Of a stretch of DNA of 19,144 nucleotides, positions 1-8,103 are shown piece by piece. Source of the stretch: Anaerolineales bacterium UBA3940 (GTDB lineage Bacteria; Chloroflexota; Anaerolineae; Aggregatilineales; UBA3940); contig DGDY01000315.1 of the NCBI GenBank assembly GCA_002385675.1, forward strand, positions 1 to 19,144, written 5' to 3'. The notes beneath the pieces were generated by a model. It searched no databases. It was not told the DNA's origin and was given only the letters and a program-made list of their open reading frames with translations. The first letter of the stretch is position 1, and each line of letters starts with the position of its first letter. The translations under genes were made by a program, and so were the position numbers.

Positions 1-1
1 C

Positions 2-31
2 CGCGTGCTCGACTGGCTGGGTGGAGAGTAG
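2..31 (+). CDS. C-terminal tail of an upstream gene (partial)
   Basis: Frame 2 is open from the window edge to a TAG stop at 29-31 and reads RVLDWLGGE. It sits 36 bases before the next start codon, as a preceding gene of the same forward unit would. Nine residues are too few to name a family, and a chance open frame of this length is possible. It is listed only because the spacing suits an operon-like arrangement. Confidence 0.35.
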   Translation, partial: RVLDWLGGE

Positions 32-67
32 TCAGGCACGCCCCTCGTTCACGCACAGGAGTAGATC

Positions 68-931
68 ATGATCCTAGAGCGTGTGCAGACACGTGACGTG
101 TGGCGGTATAGTCTTGTGGCGGTGTTGATCGCCGTTATCGTCGCCGCCGTTGCCGTGTACCTACCGGCCCCTGTTGACTGGCGAACCGCGTTTCGCCCGG
201 CCGCCCGGGCAATGTTGCTGACCGGGGACCCGTACCAGGTGGAAGGCTTTTTCAACCCGCCATGGACGGTTCTGCCGATGATCCCGCTCGCATTTTTGCC
301 GGAACAGATCGGTGCAGCGCTCATGTTTGTGGCCGGCCTGGCGGGCTTCGCATTTGCCGCGCATCGGCTTGGCGCTAGCCCCATCGTGCTGGGAGCGTTC
401 ATTCTGTCGCCGCCGGTGATGCACTCGCTGCTGAACGGCAACATCGACTGGCTGCCGCTCGTCGGCTTTGTACTCCCGCCGCAGATCGGCCTGTTCTTCA
501 TCCTCATCAAGCCGCAGATGGGGTTAGCGGTCGCACTGTTCTGGCTGGTCGAGGCCTGGCGTGAGGGGGGCTTGCGTGAGGTCATACGGGTCTTTGGGCC
601 TGTTGGTGCGGCTCTGGCTCTCAGCTTGGCCCTGTACGGCCTGTGGCCGCTGCGCTCGAGTCAGGAGGTGGGGCTGTGGTGGAACGCCAGTCTCTGGCCA
701 ATGTCGATCCCGATCGGTCTTGCGCTGGTCGCCGCGGCGGTGCGTTCGCGGCGCATTGAGTACGCGATGGGCGCTGCGCCATGCCTCTCGCCGTACGTGC
801 TGCTGCATGCCTGGTCGGGCGCACTGGCGGCCATACTGAAACACAGGGTTGAGGCGCTGGCCGCGATTGCCGGGTTGTGGCTGCTCGTCGCGATCCGCGC
901 GTTTGATACCGTGCTAACCTCAGCTCCTTGA
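68..931 (+). CDS. GT87/DUF2029-like polytopic membrane protein
   Basis: A 287-residue hydrophobic protein with about eight likely membrane segments. The first (residues about 15-32) follows a short basic N-terminus. A loop with NPPW (about residues 63-66) is followed by paired hydrophobic helices, and KPQMG (near 148-152) is followed by another helix. A helix followed by a polar NPPW loop and a later KPQ motif resembles the GT87 (DUF2029) family, which transfers sugars from polyprenyl-phosphate donors at the membrane. Members are often near 400 residues, so this would be a short one. AGGAG lies 7 bases before the ATG and supports the start. prmA follows 79 bases downstream on the same strand with no clear promoter between. 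The membrane-protein call is secure; the glycosyltransferase call is tentative and no catalytic residue is assigned. Confidence 0.6.
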   Translation: MILERVQTRDVWRYSLVAVLIAVIVAAVAVYLPAPVDWRTAFRPAARAMLLTGDPYQVEGFFNPPWTVLPMIPLAFLPEQIGAALMFVAGLAGFAFAAHRLGASPIVLGAFILSPPVMHSLLNGNIDWLPLVGFVLPPQIGLFFILIKPQMGLAVALFWLVEAWREGGLREVIRVFGPVGAALALSLALYGLWPLRSSQEVGLWWNASLWPMSIPIGLALVAAAVRSRRIEYAMGAAPCLSPYVLLHAWSGALAAILKHRVEALAAIAGLWLLVAIRAFDTVLTSAP

Positions 932-1010
932 GCATGAACTTGAGTCTGGTTTACGGCTGGATCATCTCAAACACGTCAGCGTCACATCCGTACTGGAGGA
1001 GAGCTTACCG

Positions 1011-1925
1011 ATGAGTGAATGGGTAGAAGTGTCTGTGGTTGTCGATGGGGAGGGGGCTGAAGCGGTCGCGGAGGCGTTCCACCGGTACGTGCATCAGGGC
1101 GTTGTTATCGAGCAGCTTTTCCCCGGCGAGGCCTGGCCCGACGAGCCGCTGCCCACCGGGCCGCTGCGCGTGGCCGGGTACTTCCCCAACGACGACCGCG
1201 CCGACGAGACTCGCCGCAAGCTAGAAGAAGCCGTGTATTACCTGGGTCGCCTCTATGAGAACATCCCCCAGCCGGAGTTTTCCATCGTCAAAGAGGAAGA
1301 TTGGGCGGAGGCGTGGAAGCGCGGCTATCACCCCATCCGCATCGGTGAGCGGATCTTCATCAAGCCAGCCTGGGTGGAGGTCGAGCCTGCGCCGGGCGAT
1401 GTCGTGATCGAGATGGACCCCGGCATGGCTTTTGGCACGGGCACGCACCCGACGACCCAACTCTGCCTGCGAGCGTGTGAGTGGTTCTGCGTGCCGGGTA
1501 TCTCGATGGTAGACATCGGTACAGGCTCCGGCGTGCTCGCCATTGCGGCGGCAAAGCTTGGCTGCCATAAAGTGCTTGCACTGGATATTGACCCGGTCGC
1601 CGTGCGTGTTGCGCAGGAGAACGTCGAGCGCAACAGCGTTGCAGAGACCGTCACTGTGATGCGCGGTTCGATTGACAGCCTGCAACGCACCGCCCGGCAC
1701 TTTGACCTCGCAATGGCGAACCTCACCGCGCGCATCATCCTCGAAATGGTCCCGAACGGATTGCAGCACGTCGTCTGGCCCGGCAGCAAGATGGTCTTCT
1801 CCGGCATCATTCAGGAGCAGGTTGACGAGGTGATCGCCGCGCTGGAGGGCATCGACCTGGAGGTGCTGGGGCAGCGCCATATTGACGATTGGGTGATGCT
1901 CATCACGCAGCGGCGCATTCCATAG
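1011..1925 (+). CDS. prmA: Ribosomal protein L11 methyltransferase
   Basis: A SAM-dependent class I methyltransferase that trimethylates ribosomal protein L11. At 304 residues it has the usual family length. An N-terminal L11-recognition region (about 1-120) is followed by the family hallmark MDPGMAFGTGTHPTT (from residue 135), the SAM-binding loop VDIGTGSGVLAIAAAKLG (from 167), the acidic end of strand 2 in ALDIDPVAV, and NLTA (from 237) where most PrmA proteins have NILA. GGAGGAG lies about 9 bases before the ATG and fixes the start. It sits 10 bases upstream of the phosphotransferase gene, so the two are probably co-transcribed. The identification is firm. Confidence 0.94.
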   Translation: MSEWVEVSVVVDGEGAEAVAEAFHRYVHQGVVIEQLFPGEAWPDEPLPTGPLRVAGYFPNDDRADETRRKLEEAVYYLGRLYENIPQPEFSIVKEEDWAEAWKRGYHPIRIGERIFIKPAWVEVEPAPGDVVIEMDPGMAFGTGTHPTTQLCLRACEWFCVPGISMVDIGTGSGVLAIAAAKLGCHKVLALDIDPVAVRVAQENVERNSVAETVTVMRGSIDSLQRTARHFDLAMANLTARIILEMVPNGLQHVVWPGSKMVFSGIIQEQVDEVIAALEGIDLEVLGQRHIDDWVMLITQRRIP

Positions 1926-1935
1926 GTGTCTGCCT

Positions 1936-3024
1936 GTGCCGAACCTCCCTCGCCACTCCCCTTACGCCTTACCAGAACCAGCTACCCCCGCCCAGCTTGA
2001 TGCGCTGCTGCACGAGCTGGATATCTACCCGCCGGGGCCGGTGCAGTATGAACTCGTCAGTGAGTGGGCGGCGAAGCACGTCTGGCGGGTGGATGTGGGC
2101 GGCGAGCCGTGGGCCTACGTGCGCAGCCTGCTCGGGCCTGCCGACCTCTTCCCGGAGCGCTGGCGTCATCTGCGGCTGAGCGTGCTGCTGTATGAGGAGG
2201 GGGTTGGCCCCGAGGTGCTGGGCCTCAGCGAGGCGAGCAGGGCGCTCGGCGGGCGGGCGGTGATGGTGGAGGCGGCGCTGCGCCCCATCGAGCGTGACGA
2301 GCTTGAAGCGCGCGCCGAGGAGGCTATCCAGTTGTTTGCCCGGCTGCACGGCAGCGCCGCGATCCGCCGCGAGTTGAAGGCCGCCAGGACGGGCGACGAG
2401 TGGGAGCGCGAGCGACCGCTGCGCCGCCATTTCCGCGAGGCACGGGAGCGCTGGTTCGAGGCGGTGGTGGAGCGCTGGCTGGCGGCAGGGCTGGGCGTGA
2501 TCAACGACCTGACGGAGGTCGTCGGCGACCTGTTCAACCGCCTGGAGGAGGTTGAGTGCTGCACAGAACCGGTCAACCGCGTCGTGCCGACGCACAACGA
2601 TCCCAACGCCGGGAACTTCATGCTCGACCCGCAGGGCGAACTGCGGCTCATCGACTTTGAGAACCTCGCGCTGGACAACCCCGTCGCCGATCTTGGCCTG
2701 TTCCTGACCTGGTTTGTAGACCCGCCGCGCTACGCCGACATGCTGCAGCACTACCCTCACGCCAGCCCTGAGGCGCTTCTGGAACGGATGGCGGTATGGG
2801 TTCCGCTGCGGTACATGGAGATCGCCGCCCACTGGGCGGCACGGCTGACCCGCGCGCGCACAGCACAGGACTGGGATTTTGCGCTGAAGTCGGTCGATGA
2901 ATGGCTGCGTGGCGCGCTGGAGATCGTGTATGGCGGTGTGATCCCCACTCGCCTCGACGCGAGGCTGCGAGCCGTTACGGCGAGCCTCGCCGGGCGCGGC
3001 CCGCTCCCACCGGCTGAGGCGTAA
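1936..3024 (+). CDS. Kinase-fold phosphotransferase (APH/choline kinase-like)
   Basis: A 362-residue protein of the aminoglycoside phosphotransferase/choline kinase superfamily, which moves the ATP gamma-phosphate to a small-molecule hydroxyl. The catalytic loop HNDPNAGNF begins at residue 220 and the Mg-binding LIDFEN follows at 238-243 with Asp240. The loop reads HND as in choline and ethanolamine kinases, rather than the HGD common in antibiotic kinases. A Glu-rich helix sits in the middle (about 115-160). The start is a GTG 10 bases after the prmA stop with only a weak ribosome site, probably read by coupling to prmA. The substrate cannot be told from sequence; nothing nearby suggests drug resistance. 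The superfamily call is good and the specific function is unknown. Confidence 0.75.
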   Translation: MPNLPRHSPYALPEPATPAQLDALLHELDIYPPGPVQYELVSEWAAKHVWRVDVGGEPWAYVRSLLGPADLFPERWRHLRLSVLLYEEGVGPEVLGLSEASRALGGRAVMVEAALRPIERDELEARAEEAIQLFARLHGSAAIRRELKAARTGDEWERERPLRRHFREARERWFEAVVERWLAAGLGVINDLTEVVGDLFNRLEEVECCTEPVNRVVPTHNDPNAGNFMLDPQGELRLIDFENLALDNPVADLGLFLTWFVDPPRYADMLQHYPHASPEALLERMAVWVPLRYMEIAAHWAARLTRARTAQDWDFALKSVDEWLRGALEIVYGGVIPTRLDARLRAVTASLAGRGPLPPAEA

Positions 3025-3056
3025 GGGGCGTCACCAATACGAAAAACTGACGCCCC
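3025..3056. terminator. Hairpin between convergent genes
   Basis: A 9-base perfect stem, GGGGCGTCA (3025-3033) and TGACGCCCC (3048-3056), encloses a 14-base loop. It begins right after the phosphotransferase stop and lies downstream of the infA stop on the other strand. Neither strand has a T-run after the stem, so it is a terminator-like hairpin rather than a textbook intrinsic terminator. Confidence 0.45.
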
Positions 3057-3121
3057 GCCGGTCGCCAGTTTCTCATAGCTTCTATGGTTGCATCGGCAGA
3101 TAGTCAGCGCCGCCCGGCTCC

Positions 3122-3376
3122 CTACCGATCCTCAAGCTCGTCTTCCTGGCGCCCGCCCTTCTTATAGCGGTAGGTGATGCGCCCCTTCCCAAGATCATAG
3201 GGCGAGAGTTCAACGCGGACGCGGTCCCCGAGCAGGATGCGGATGTAATACTTGCGCATCTTGCCGGAAAGATAAGCCAGGACTTCCTGGTTGTTGTCCA
3301 GTTCCACCCGGAACATCATGCCGGGCAGCGCCTCGACAACAGTGCCTTCTACCTCAATTTTGTCTTTAGAACCCAT
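3122..3376 (-). CDS. infA: Translation initiation factor IF-1
   Basis: An 84-residue OB-fold (S1-type) protein. It binds the 30S A-site and works with IF-2 and IF-3 in initiation. It shows the IF-1 pattern: [21 protein letters not shown] near the start in two strands, [16 protein letters not shown] in the middle, [13 protein letters not shown], then GRITYRYK. A charged tail after RYK makes it about 12 residues longer than the usual 72. AAAGGA lies just before the ATG. It is the last of three minus-strand translation genes (S1, bS21, IF-1) and sits 133 bases after rpsU, with a hairpin between them that could reduce read-through. Firm identification. Confidence 0.95.
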   Translation of the reverse strand: MGSKDKIEVEGTVVEALPGMMFRVELDNNQEVLAYLSGKMRKYYIRILLGDRVRVELSPYDLGKGRITYRYKKGGRQEDELEDR

Positions 3377-3429
3377 ATGGTCCTTTCAGTTTAATAGTGG
3401 TGCCGTAATGGTCGACAAGCAGCCGACAA

Positions 3430-3465
3430 GGAAAACCGAAAGACCGTCGGCGCTTTCGGTTTTCC
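3430..3465 (-). terminator. Hairpin between rpsU and infA
   Basis: A perfect 13-base stem with arms at 3430-3442 and 3453-3465 and a 10-base loop. Read on the minus strand it ends in CGGTTTTCC, so the T-run is inside the stem rather than after it. It follows the rpsU stop by about 45 bases and precedes infA. It may be a partial terminator or an RNA-stabilising structure that sets the rpsU to infA ratio. Confidence 0.6.
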
Positions 3466-3509
3466 GTAAACGGCAGTGTATAACTTAGCGTCGGCCCCTC
3501 GAGGCGGCG

Positions 3510-3710
3510 CTAGCCGCGCTCGACCTTGGACTGCCGGCGGCGGATACGCCGGAGCGCCTTCTTCTTCTGAATGCGCCGCAGCTCACTCTTGCTCACGTGC
3601 CAGCGCTTGCGACGAACGGTGCTAAGAACGCCGCTCTTCGAAACCTCCTTACGGAAGCGCTTGAGCAGCTGCTCCTGCGATTCGCCGGGACGCAAACTCA
3701 CTCGAGTCAA
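3510..3710 (-). CDS. rpsU: 30S ribosomal protein bS21
   Basis: A 66-residue, strongly basic protein with the bS21 pattern: VSLRPGESQEQLLKRFRKEV near the N-terminus, then a long Lys/Arg-rich helix ending in RRIRRRQSKVERG. bS21 sits near the 3' end of 16S rRNA and helps mRNA binding during initiation. The start is a TTG at 3710-3708, chosen because a strong AGGAGG (3725-3720) lies 9 bases upstream. An in-frame GTG three codons later would be too far from that site. The gene lies 71 bases downstream of the S1 gene and upstream of infA on the same strand. Firm identification. Confidence 0.93.
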   Translation of the reverse strand: MTRVSLRPGESQEQLLKRFRKEVSKSGVLSTVRRKRWHVSKSELRRIQKKKALRRIRRRQSKVERG

Positions 3711-3717
3711 CCTGTTT

Positions 3718-3725
3718 CACCTCCT
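3718..3725 (-). promoter_or_regulatory. Strong ribosome binding site deciding a TTG start
   Basis: The minus strand reads AGGAGGTG here, a near-perfect anti-Shine-Dalgarno match, 9 bases from the TTG of rpsU. It is the best ribosome site in block A and explains how a TTG can start an abundant ribosomal protein. Confidence 0.8.
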
Positions 3726-3781
3726 CTCCAACAAACAGCTTCAAATTCACGCAGGCTACGGCTGCGGAAAGATCATCACAT

Positions 3782-4993
3782 CTAGATTGCGTCGGCTTCG
3801 GCAACAGGCTCTTCTGCGAGCGGATCGTCGTCCTCGCCGCGCGACTCCTGTTCCCGCTTGCGGCGGTAGTAGCGCTCGCGGTCGGCGTCGGTCAGACCCT
3901 TGATGCTCAGGCCCATTCTCTGGCGGCGCGGCTCCAGGTTGATGATCCGGGCCACGACATGGTCGCCAGGGTTGAGCACGTCCTCGACGCGCTGCGGCGG
4001 AGGCTCGCTGATCTCGGAGATGTGCAGCAGGGCTTCGATACCGTTGTCTAGCTCGACGAACGCCCCAAATGATACCACACGTGAAACCGTTCCATCAACC
4101 AGATCCCCCAGACCGTGGTCGCGGGCGATCTCCTCCCAGGGGTTGGGCAGCAGGCGCTTGAGGCTCAGGCCGATGCGCTGCTGCTCGTGGTCAAGCTGGA
4201 GGATGTACGTCTGAATCTGGTCGCCCGGCTTGACGATCTCGCTTGGATGGTTGACCCGGTGCCACGCAAGCTCGGAAACATGGATGAGACCGTCAGCGCC
4301 GCCGAGGTCGACGAAAGCGCCGAAGTCCCGCAGGCTGCTGACCGTTCCCATGACCACATCGCCGACCTTGAGTTCGTCGAGCAGGCGCTTCTTTGCCTCC
4401 TCGCGCGCCTCGCGCTGGGCCAGCCGCTGTGAGAGTACGAGCCGCCGCCGCCGCGAGTTCACCTCGATAATCTTCATCTCAAGCTCGCGCCCGATGAAGG
4501 TCTGGAGCGCCTCGATGCGCTCCTGCTCATCCAGCCCGCGCGGCAGGCCGACGATGTGCGAAGCGGGGACAAATCCGCGAAGCTCGCCGTAGGGCACAAT
4601 GAGCCCTCCACGGTTGGAGTCAATAACCCGGGCGCAGTGCAGGTCGCCACGCTCCATCTGCCGCCGGGCGCGATCCCAGTCTCGGCTGGCGCGCGCCTGC
4701 TGGATGGACACGATGAGGTTGCCCTCACGGTCCTCTGTGTTCACCACCATAACGGTGATGGTATCTCCCACTTTGTATGAGAACTCGTCGCCCAGGGAGT
4801 CCGCTTCGTGACGTGGGACGACGCCGTCGCGCTTCAGCCCGACGTCGACAATAATGCCGTAATCGTCTACGGCCAGGACAGTACCGGTGAGCAAGTCACC
4901 CCGCGATACCTCCTCTAACTGTTCAAATGACTCCTCCAGCAGTGCGGCGAAGTCAAATGACGGATCGTCAGAGGACTGCGAATTAAGACCCAT
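3782..4993 (-). CDS. rpsA: Four-domain ribosomal protein S1 homolog (copy A)
   Basis: A 403-residue RNA-binding protein with four S1/OB domains at about residues 33-100, 117-187, 208-277 and 293-365. Typical strand motifs are visible: GIIVDVGLKRDGVVP, FGAFVDLGGADGLIHVSELAW and FGAFVELDNGIEALLHISEI. S1 brings mRNA to the 30S subunit. Enterobacterial S1 has six domains in about 557 residues; four-domain forms near 400 residues are common in other phyla. The acidic N-terminus (DDPSFDFAALLEESFEQLEE) may dock on the ribosome and the tail is Arg- then Glu/Asp-rich. GGGAG lies about 12 bases before the ATG. It leads a minus-strand series with rpsU and infA, under a promoter at 5160-5188. Compare the paralog at 9407-10585. 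Confidence 0.9.
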   Translation of the reverse strand: MGLNSQSSDDPSFDFAALLEESFEQLEEVSRGDLLTGTVLAVDDYGIIVDVGLKRDGVVPRHEADSLGDEFSYKVGDTITVMVVNTEDREGNLIVSIQQARASRDWDRARRQMERGDLHCARVIDSNRGGLIVPYGELRGFVPASHIVGLPRGLDEQERIEALQTFIGRELEMKIIEVNSRRRRLVLSQRLAQREAREEAKKRLLDELKVGDVVMGTVSSLRDFGAFVDLGGADGLIHVSELAWHRVNHPSEIVKPGDQIQTYILQLDHEQQRIGLSLKRLLPNPWEEIARDHGLGDLVDGTVSRVVSFGAFVELDNGIEALLHISEISEPPPQRVEDVLNPGDHVVARIINLEPRRQRMGLSIKGLTDADRERYYRRKREQESRGEDDDPLAEEPVAEADAI

Positions 4994-5147
4994 AATGTGT
5001 GCGTCTCCCTATGTGGTTTTAAGAAAGCATGGAAATCTGGCCCGTCTCCCGGTGGAGTGGGCACCGCAAGCCAAATGGATCGTGGGAGGGATCAGTCGGC
5101 CGGCCACCGACGGAGACCCGAACATGACGTGCAATTACCTCATAGGT

Positions 5148-5170
5148 GCAGTTACCGGTATTCTAACTGC
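5148..5170. repeat. Inverted repeat over the S1 copy A -10 box
   Basis: GCAGTTA (5148-5154) and TAACTGC (5164-5170) are perfect 7-base arms 9 bases apart. They straddle the minus-strand -10 box (5165-5160) and the expected transcription start. The position suits a repressor operator or a 5'-end RNA hairpin. No regulator is known for it. Confidence 0.5.
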
Positions 5171-5188
5171 ATGCGTGGGAGATGTCAA
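5160..5188 (-). promoter_or_regulatory. Promoter of the S1-rpsU-infA series
   Basis: On the minus strand TTGACA (5188-5183), a 17-base spacer and TAGAAT (5165-5160) make a near-consensus housekeeping sigma promoter. The predicted start near 5153 leaves a leader of about 160 bases before the S1 gene. The rest of the gap between the S1 and trpB genes (4994-5371) holds no convincing gene. It contains this promoter, the inverted repeat above, a loose pair of arms CTGATGTC (5217-5224) / GACATCAG (5259-5266), and the trpB hairpin. Confidence 0.8.
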
Positions 5189-5325
5189 TGGGACGCTAAC
5201 GCCATGAGATACAGGTCTGATGTCCGATCACTTTGCCGGGGTGTGTGGCGTAGACTCAGACATCAGCCCGTGGGGGCAGGCTCCGCCACCGCTGCAAGGT
5301 GAGGACGCAGGGGGCGGGAGAGGGT

Positions 5326-5359
5326 GCGGGCAGGGGCATCTCACCGCGCCCCTGCCCGC
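5326..5359 (-). terminator. GC-rich hairpin downstream of trpB
   Basis: A 12-base perfect stem, GCGGGCAGGGGC (5326-5337) with GCCCCTGCCCGC (5348-5359), and a 10-base loop lie 12 bases past the trpB stop. There is no T-run after the stem on the minus strand. A transcription end or 3' stabiliser is likely but not certain. Confidence 0.55.
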
Positions 5360-5371
5360 GTAGGTTGGCTG

Positions 5372-6754
5372 TTACGAGCTGACTGTGCTGCCCACCGGGG
5401 GCAGCCCGGCCAGCGCCATCGCGATCTCTTCCTCGGGGTACTCGAAGTCCTGCAGCACCCCGGCCTGGTAGTCGATATAGGCTTGCATATCGAAGTGGCC
5501 GTGCCCGGAGAGGTTGAACAGGATCGTCTCGCTCCGGCCTTCCTCCTTGCAGCGCAGCGCCTCCTGGATGGCGGCGGCGATGGCGTGGTTGGACTCCGGC
5601 GCGGGGATGATGCCCTCCGCCCGCGCGAACTGCACGCCCGCCCGGAAGGTGTCAAGCTGCTGCACGGCCCGCGCCTCGATCTGCCCCAGCTCCAGCAGGT
5701 GGCTGATGAGTGGCGCCATGCCATGATAGCGCAGCCCGCCGGAGTGGATGCCGGGCGGCACAAACTTGTGCCCCAGCGTATGCATCTTGATGAGTGGTGT
5801 CATCTGCGCGGTATCGCCGAAGTCGTAGGCGTACGGGCCGCGTGTCAGCGTCGGGCAGGCGGCAGGTTCGACGGCGATAACGCGCGTGTCCTGCTCGCCG
5901 CGCAGCTTGCGCCCGATGAACGGGAACGCCAGCCCGGCGAAGTTCGATCCCCCACCCGTCGCACCGATGATGATGTCCGGGTAGTCGCCGGCCATCTCAA
6001 GCTGGAGCAGCGCCTCCTGCCCGATGATGGTCTGGTGCAGCAACACGTGGTTGAGCACGCTGCCCAGGCTGTACTTCACGTCGTCGTTCGTCGCGGCGAC
6101 CTCCACCGCCTCGCTGATCGCGATGCCCAGTGAGCCGAGCGAGTCGGGGTTCTCCGCCAGGACGGCACGCCCGGCGTTCGTCAGATTGCTGGGGCTGGCG
6201 TGGACCGTCGCCCCGTAGACCTCCATCATGGCACGGCGGTAAGGCTTCTGGTCGTAGCTCACCCGCACCATAAAGACCTCGCACTCCATGCCGAAGAAGG
6301 CGCAGGCCATCGCCAGCGACGAGCCCCACTGCCCGGCTCCCGTCTCGGTGGCGAGCTTGCGAACGCCCTCCTCGCGGTTGTAGAAGGCCTGCGCGATGGC
6401 CGTGTTGGGCTTGTGCGAGCCAGCCGGGCTGACGCCCTCGTACTTGTAGTAGATCTTCGCCGGGGTGTCGAGCGCCTTCTCCAGCCCGCGCGCGCGGATG
6501 AGCGGCGAGGGACGGTACATGCGGTACACCTCGCGCACCGGCTCGGGGATCTCAATCTCGCGCTCGGTCGAAACCTCCTGCATGATCAGCGCCATTGGGA
6601 AGAGCGGCGCAAGGTCGTCCGGCCCGACGGGCTGGCCTGTGGCGGGATGCAGGACGGGCGGCGGCGGTTCGGGCAGGTCCGCCATGATGTTGTAATACAC
6701 CTTCGGCATCTCGCTCTCAGGCAGGTAGTACTTGCGCGTTCCGTTGTCAGCCAT
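5372..6754 (-). CDS. trpB: Tryptophan synthase beta chain, TrpB2 type
   Basis: A PLP enzyme that joins indole (or its equivalent) to L-serine to make L-tryptophan. The 460-residue form starting at the ATG at 6754 is preferred because GGAGGAGGG lies about 7 bases upstream; an earlier in-frame ATG at 6865 has no good ribosome site. The PLP lysine is Lys115 in GSHKPNTA, the phosphate loop is [11 protein letters not shown], and the C-terminal NLSGHGHFD matches the TrpB2 branch. TrpB2 also has a longer N-terminal region than TrpB1, as here. No trpA lies in the window, in line with TrpB2 proteins that often act without a tight alpha partner. It follows trpS on the same strand after 174 bases and may be reached by read-through from the T-box-controlled trpS promoter. 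Confidence 0.93.
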   Translation of the reverse strand: MADNGTRKYYLPESEMPKVYYNIMADLPEPPPPVLHPATGQPVGPDDLAPLFPMALIMQEVSTEREIEIPEPVREVYRMYRPSPLIRARGLEKALDTPAKIYYKYEGVSPAGSHKPNTAIAQAFYNREEGVRKLATETGAGQWGSSLAMACAFFGMECEVFMVRVSYDQKPYRRAMMEVYGATVHASPSNLTNAGRAVLAENPDSLGSLGIAISEAVEVAATNDDVKYSLGSVLNHVLLHQTIIGQEALLQLEMAGDYPDIIIGATGGGSNFAGLAFPFIGRKLRGEQDTRVIAVEPAACPTLTRGPYAYDFGDTAQMTPLIKMHTLGHKFVPPGIHSGGLRYHGMAPLISHLLELGQIEARAVQQLDTFRAGVQFARAEGIIPAPESNHAIAAAIQEALRCKEEGRSETILFNLSGHGHFDMQAYIDYQAGVLQDFEYPEEEIAMALAGLPPVGSTVSS

Positions 6755-6773
6755 GGTTGTTCCCTCCTCCTTC

Positions 6774-6790
6774 GGCGTGGACTCCACGCC
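6774..6790 (-). other. Hairpin just upstream of the trpB ribosome site
   Basis: GGCGTGG and CCACGCC pair perfectly around a 3-base loop, ending 3 bases before the GGAGGAGGG of trpB. A second GC-rich stem lies a little further upstream in the trpS-trpB gap. They could shape trpB translation or processing of the joint transcript; no known riboswitch was recognised here. Confidence 0.35.
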
Positions 6791-6928
6791 TTGAATTGAT
6801 CGATTGTGTTCAAGCTGTGCTCGCCGGGCGGCGTCCCCCTGCCGCCGCCCCGGCAATTTGCTCATCGCTGCCCGGCCCTGCCGGGCGGTGACTTCTCCCG
6901 TTTCCCCTCCTCGTGATGCTTGCTGTTC

Positions 6929-7978
6929 TTAGCGGTACAGATCGATGATGCGCTCGCGGGTCAGGCTGGTGAGGCCCATCGCCTCACGCGCCTGGGCGAG
7001 CGTTTCCTGCGCGATGGGGCGCGCACGCTCGGCGCCGGCCCGCAGGATGTCGATCACGTCATCGGGACGCTCCTCAAGGAAGCGGCGACGCTCACGGATC
7101 GGGTCGAGGAAGGCGTTGAGCTTCTCCGAGAGCACCTTCTTGCACTCCACGTCGCCAATCGTGCCCTTGCGGTAGCGCTCTTTGAACTCCTCGACCTGCT
7201 CCTTGTCCGGGTTAAACAGGTCGTGATAGATGAACAGCGGGTTGCCCTCCACCGTGCCGGGGTCGGTCGCATGGATGCGGTTGGGGTCGGTGTACATGCT
7301 CATTACCTTCTGGTGGACGGTCTTGGAGTCGTCGGAGAGCATGATGGCGTTGCCCAGCGACTTGCTCATCTTGGCCTTGCCGTCGATGCCAACCAGCGTC
7401 GGCGCATCCTCAGGGATGAGCGCTTCCGGCTCGGGGAAGACCTCACCGAAGCGGGTGTTGAAGCGGCGGGCGATCTCCCGCGTGACCTCGACGTGGCTGA
7501 GCTGGTCCTTACCAACCGGCACGACATCGCCCTTCACGATCAGGATGTCGGCGGCCTGCAGCACCGGGTAGTTGAGCAGCCCGGCGGACGGCTCGGTGAT
7601 GTGCAGGTTGTGCATCACGTCCTTGAGTGTGGGCACGCGCTGAAGCCGAGGTACGGTCGTCAGCATCGTGAAGAGCAGCGTCAGCTCCGCCGTTTCCGGC
7701 ACGTCGGACTGAAGGTAGTAGGTGACCTTGTCGGGCTCCACGCCGGCGGCGTAGTTGTCGATCACAACATCGATCGCGTTCTGGCGTGTCCTGAGCACGT
7801 CCTCCTTGTCGGGGTGGGTGGTCAGCGAGTGGTAATCCGCGACAAGCAGGAACATGTCATACTCGTGCTGCATCTTGACGCGGTTTTTAAGCGTTCCGAC
7901 GTAGTGCCCGAGGTGCAGCTTGCCGGTCGGGCGGTCGCCCGTCAGGATACGCTTCTTGCTAACGTGTGTCTCTGCCAT
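6929..7978 (-). CDS. trpS: Tryptophanyl-tRNA synthetase
   Basis: A class I aminoacyl-tRNA synthetase of 349 residues that charges tRNA-Trp. The HIGH-type signature is in [15 protein letters not shown] (residues about 14-28) and KMSKSLGN is the second ATP-binding motif. [13 protein letters not shown] and [19 protein letters not shown] are further family blocks. AGGAGA and GAAAGG lie before the ATG. The gene sits behind a T-box with a TGG specifier, so it should be made when uncharged tRNA-Trp builds up. trpB2 follows 174 bases downstream. Firm identification. Confidence 0.96.
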   Translation of the reverse strand: MAETHVSKKRILTGDRPTGKLHLGHYVGTLKNRVKMQHEYDMFLLVADYHSLTTHPDKEDVLRTRQNAIDVVIDNYAAGVEPDKVTYYLQSDVPETAELTLLFTMLTTVPRLQRVPTLKDVMHNLHITEPSAGLLNYPVLQAADILIVKGDVVPVGKDQLSHVEVTREIARRFNTRFGEVFPEPEALIPEDAPTLVGIDGKAKMSKSLGNAIMLSDDSKTVHQKVMSMYTDPNRIHATDPGTVEGNPLFIYHDLFNPDKEQVEEFKERYRKGTIGDVECKKVLSEKLNAFLDPIRERRRFLEERPDDVIDILRAGAERARPIAQETLAQAREAMGLTSLTRERIIDLYR

Positions 7979-8058
7979 AACCTTTCGTTTCTCCTGCTGG
8001 TGTCCTCATCACATGACGACGAACGGATCATTCGGCGGCAGCGCCGGGCCGAGAAATT

Positions 8059-8103
8059 AAAAACGCCCGCCCCGGCCAGATGTACTGGCGCAAGGGACGA
8101 GCG
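8059..8103 (-). terminator. T-box intrinsic terminator
   Basis: Outer 10-pair stem (8103-8094 with 8073-8064, including G-U pairs), inner 5-pair stem GCCAG/CTGGC around a 5-base loop, then five T residues on the minus strand. It lies between the T-box sequence and trpS and is the regulated stop of this riboswitch. Confidence 0.9.

Noticed and set aside
5324..6133. Plus-strand open frame of about 269 codons opposite trpB
   Set aside because: It starts inside the trpB 3' hairpin and mirrors trpB; composition is His/Arg/Leu-rich with no motif.
6755..6865. Longer trpB start at 6865
   Set aside because: The added 37 residues are basic and low complexity, and there is no good ribosome site, while GGAGGAGGG stands before the ATG at 6754.
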